A DNA stretch of 33,749 nucleotides from positions 1 through 33,749 of the forward strand of contig RFPP01000023.1 of assembly GCA_009926065.1 (NCBI GenBank), written 5' to 3'. The notes beneath the pieces were generated by a model, which had not been told where the DNA came from, searched no databases, and saw nothing but the letters and a program-made list of their open reading frames with translations. Position numbers and translations under genes: made by a program. How positions within the stretch are numbered: position 1 is the first letter of the stretch; every line of letters begins with the position of its first letter. The stretch is from Flavobacteriaceae bacterium. GTDB lineage: Bacteria > Bacteroidota > Bacteroidia > Flavobacteriales > Flavobacteriaceae. Positions 33,527 to 33,749 of the stretch are shown one piece after another.

Positions 33527-33749
33527 TTAAATCCCAAAAATAGCTTTAGAATTTTCGGTGGTTTTTAGAGCAATTTCCTTAGTTGATAATCCATAAAGCG
33601 AAGCTAATTTATCGATTACATTCACTATATAGCTACTTTCATTTCTTTTTCCGCGATAAGGAATTGGTGCCAAATAAGGCGAATCGGTTTCTAAAACGAG
33701 GTGCTTCAAGTCGATTTTATTGATAAACTGATCTATTTTGCCATTTTTG
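33527..33749 (-). CDS. TatD family metal-dependent hydrolase (C-terminal part, cut by window edge)
   Basis: Only the last roughly 74 codons are in the window; the gene continues past 33749. The frame stays open to the edge, so the ATG-like start inside it is not the true start. VLETDSPYLAPIPYRGKRNESSYI is the family signature near the C-terminus (metal-binding Asp in ETDSPYL, then PxxxRGKxNEP-type loop), and the tail ALKTTENSKAIFGI is typical. TatD proteins are TIM-barrel nucleases acting on DNA/RNA ends. The rest of the active site cannot be judged. Confidence 0.93.
   Translation of the reverse strand, partial: KNGKIDQFINKIDLKHLVLETDSPYLAPIPYRGKRNESSYIVNVIDKLASLYGLSTKEIALKTTENSKAIFGI

Overview
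The window looks like chromosomal DNA from a member of the Flavobacteriaceae, most likely Flavobacterium or a close relative. The evidence is the AT-rich composition, type IX secretion (T9SS) C-terminal sorting domains with the YPNP motif, the gliding lipoprotein gene gldH, TAnnTTTG-type promoter elements, the scarcity of Shine-Dalgarno sites, and dispersed GC-rich intergenic palindromes. No phage, plasmid, insertion sequence, CRISPR array or rRNA was seen. The only RNA gene found is a tRNA-Ser(GGA).

Region 1 (58-951): a small lipoprotein with a heavy-metal-associated domain converges on a secreted NTF2/SnoaL-like protein. Region 2 (1091-10853) is the most unusual part: seven same-strand, tightly packed genes. 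Six encode exported proteins with T9SS sorting tails: two paralogous purple-acid-phosphatase-like metallophosphoesterases, a YHYH-domain protein, a jelly-roll protein of unknown function, a double DUF1566 protein and a sulfatase. The seventh encodes a HupE/UreJ-type membrane protein. It looks like one surface-enzyme operon with a dedicated membrane partner, and it has no SusC/SusD, so it is not a classical polysaccharide utilisation locus.

Region 3 (10850-16651) looks like a metal-import locus. mntR and an Nramp transporter fused to a universal stress domain run leftward. An outer-membrane channel-like protein and a FecA-like TonB-dependent receptor run rightward. A perfect 8-4-8 palindrome containing the -7 element lies between the two directions, and a degenerate version overlaps the -33 element of the receptor promoter. 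This suggests one metal-responsive repressor controlling both inner- and outer-membrane import.

Region 4 (16768-25820) holds housekeeping and lineage genes: lycopene cyclase, a bacilliredoxin, TrhO with an extra C-terminal barrel, ricT-gldH-PBP1A overlapping or closely packed, and the two subunits of a 3-oxoacid CoA-transferase. Region 5 (24169-26645) is rich in intergenic repeats and includes a zinc-ribbon gene bracketed by two covarying palindromes. Region 6 (26772-33749) carries asnS, rpoN, a degenerate PAP2-like membrane protein, an outer-membrane barrel, tRNA-Ser, ansA overlapping an acyltransferase gene, and the 3' end of tatD.

All family assignments come from reading motifs and from memory of the families. 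No database search was run.
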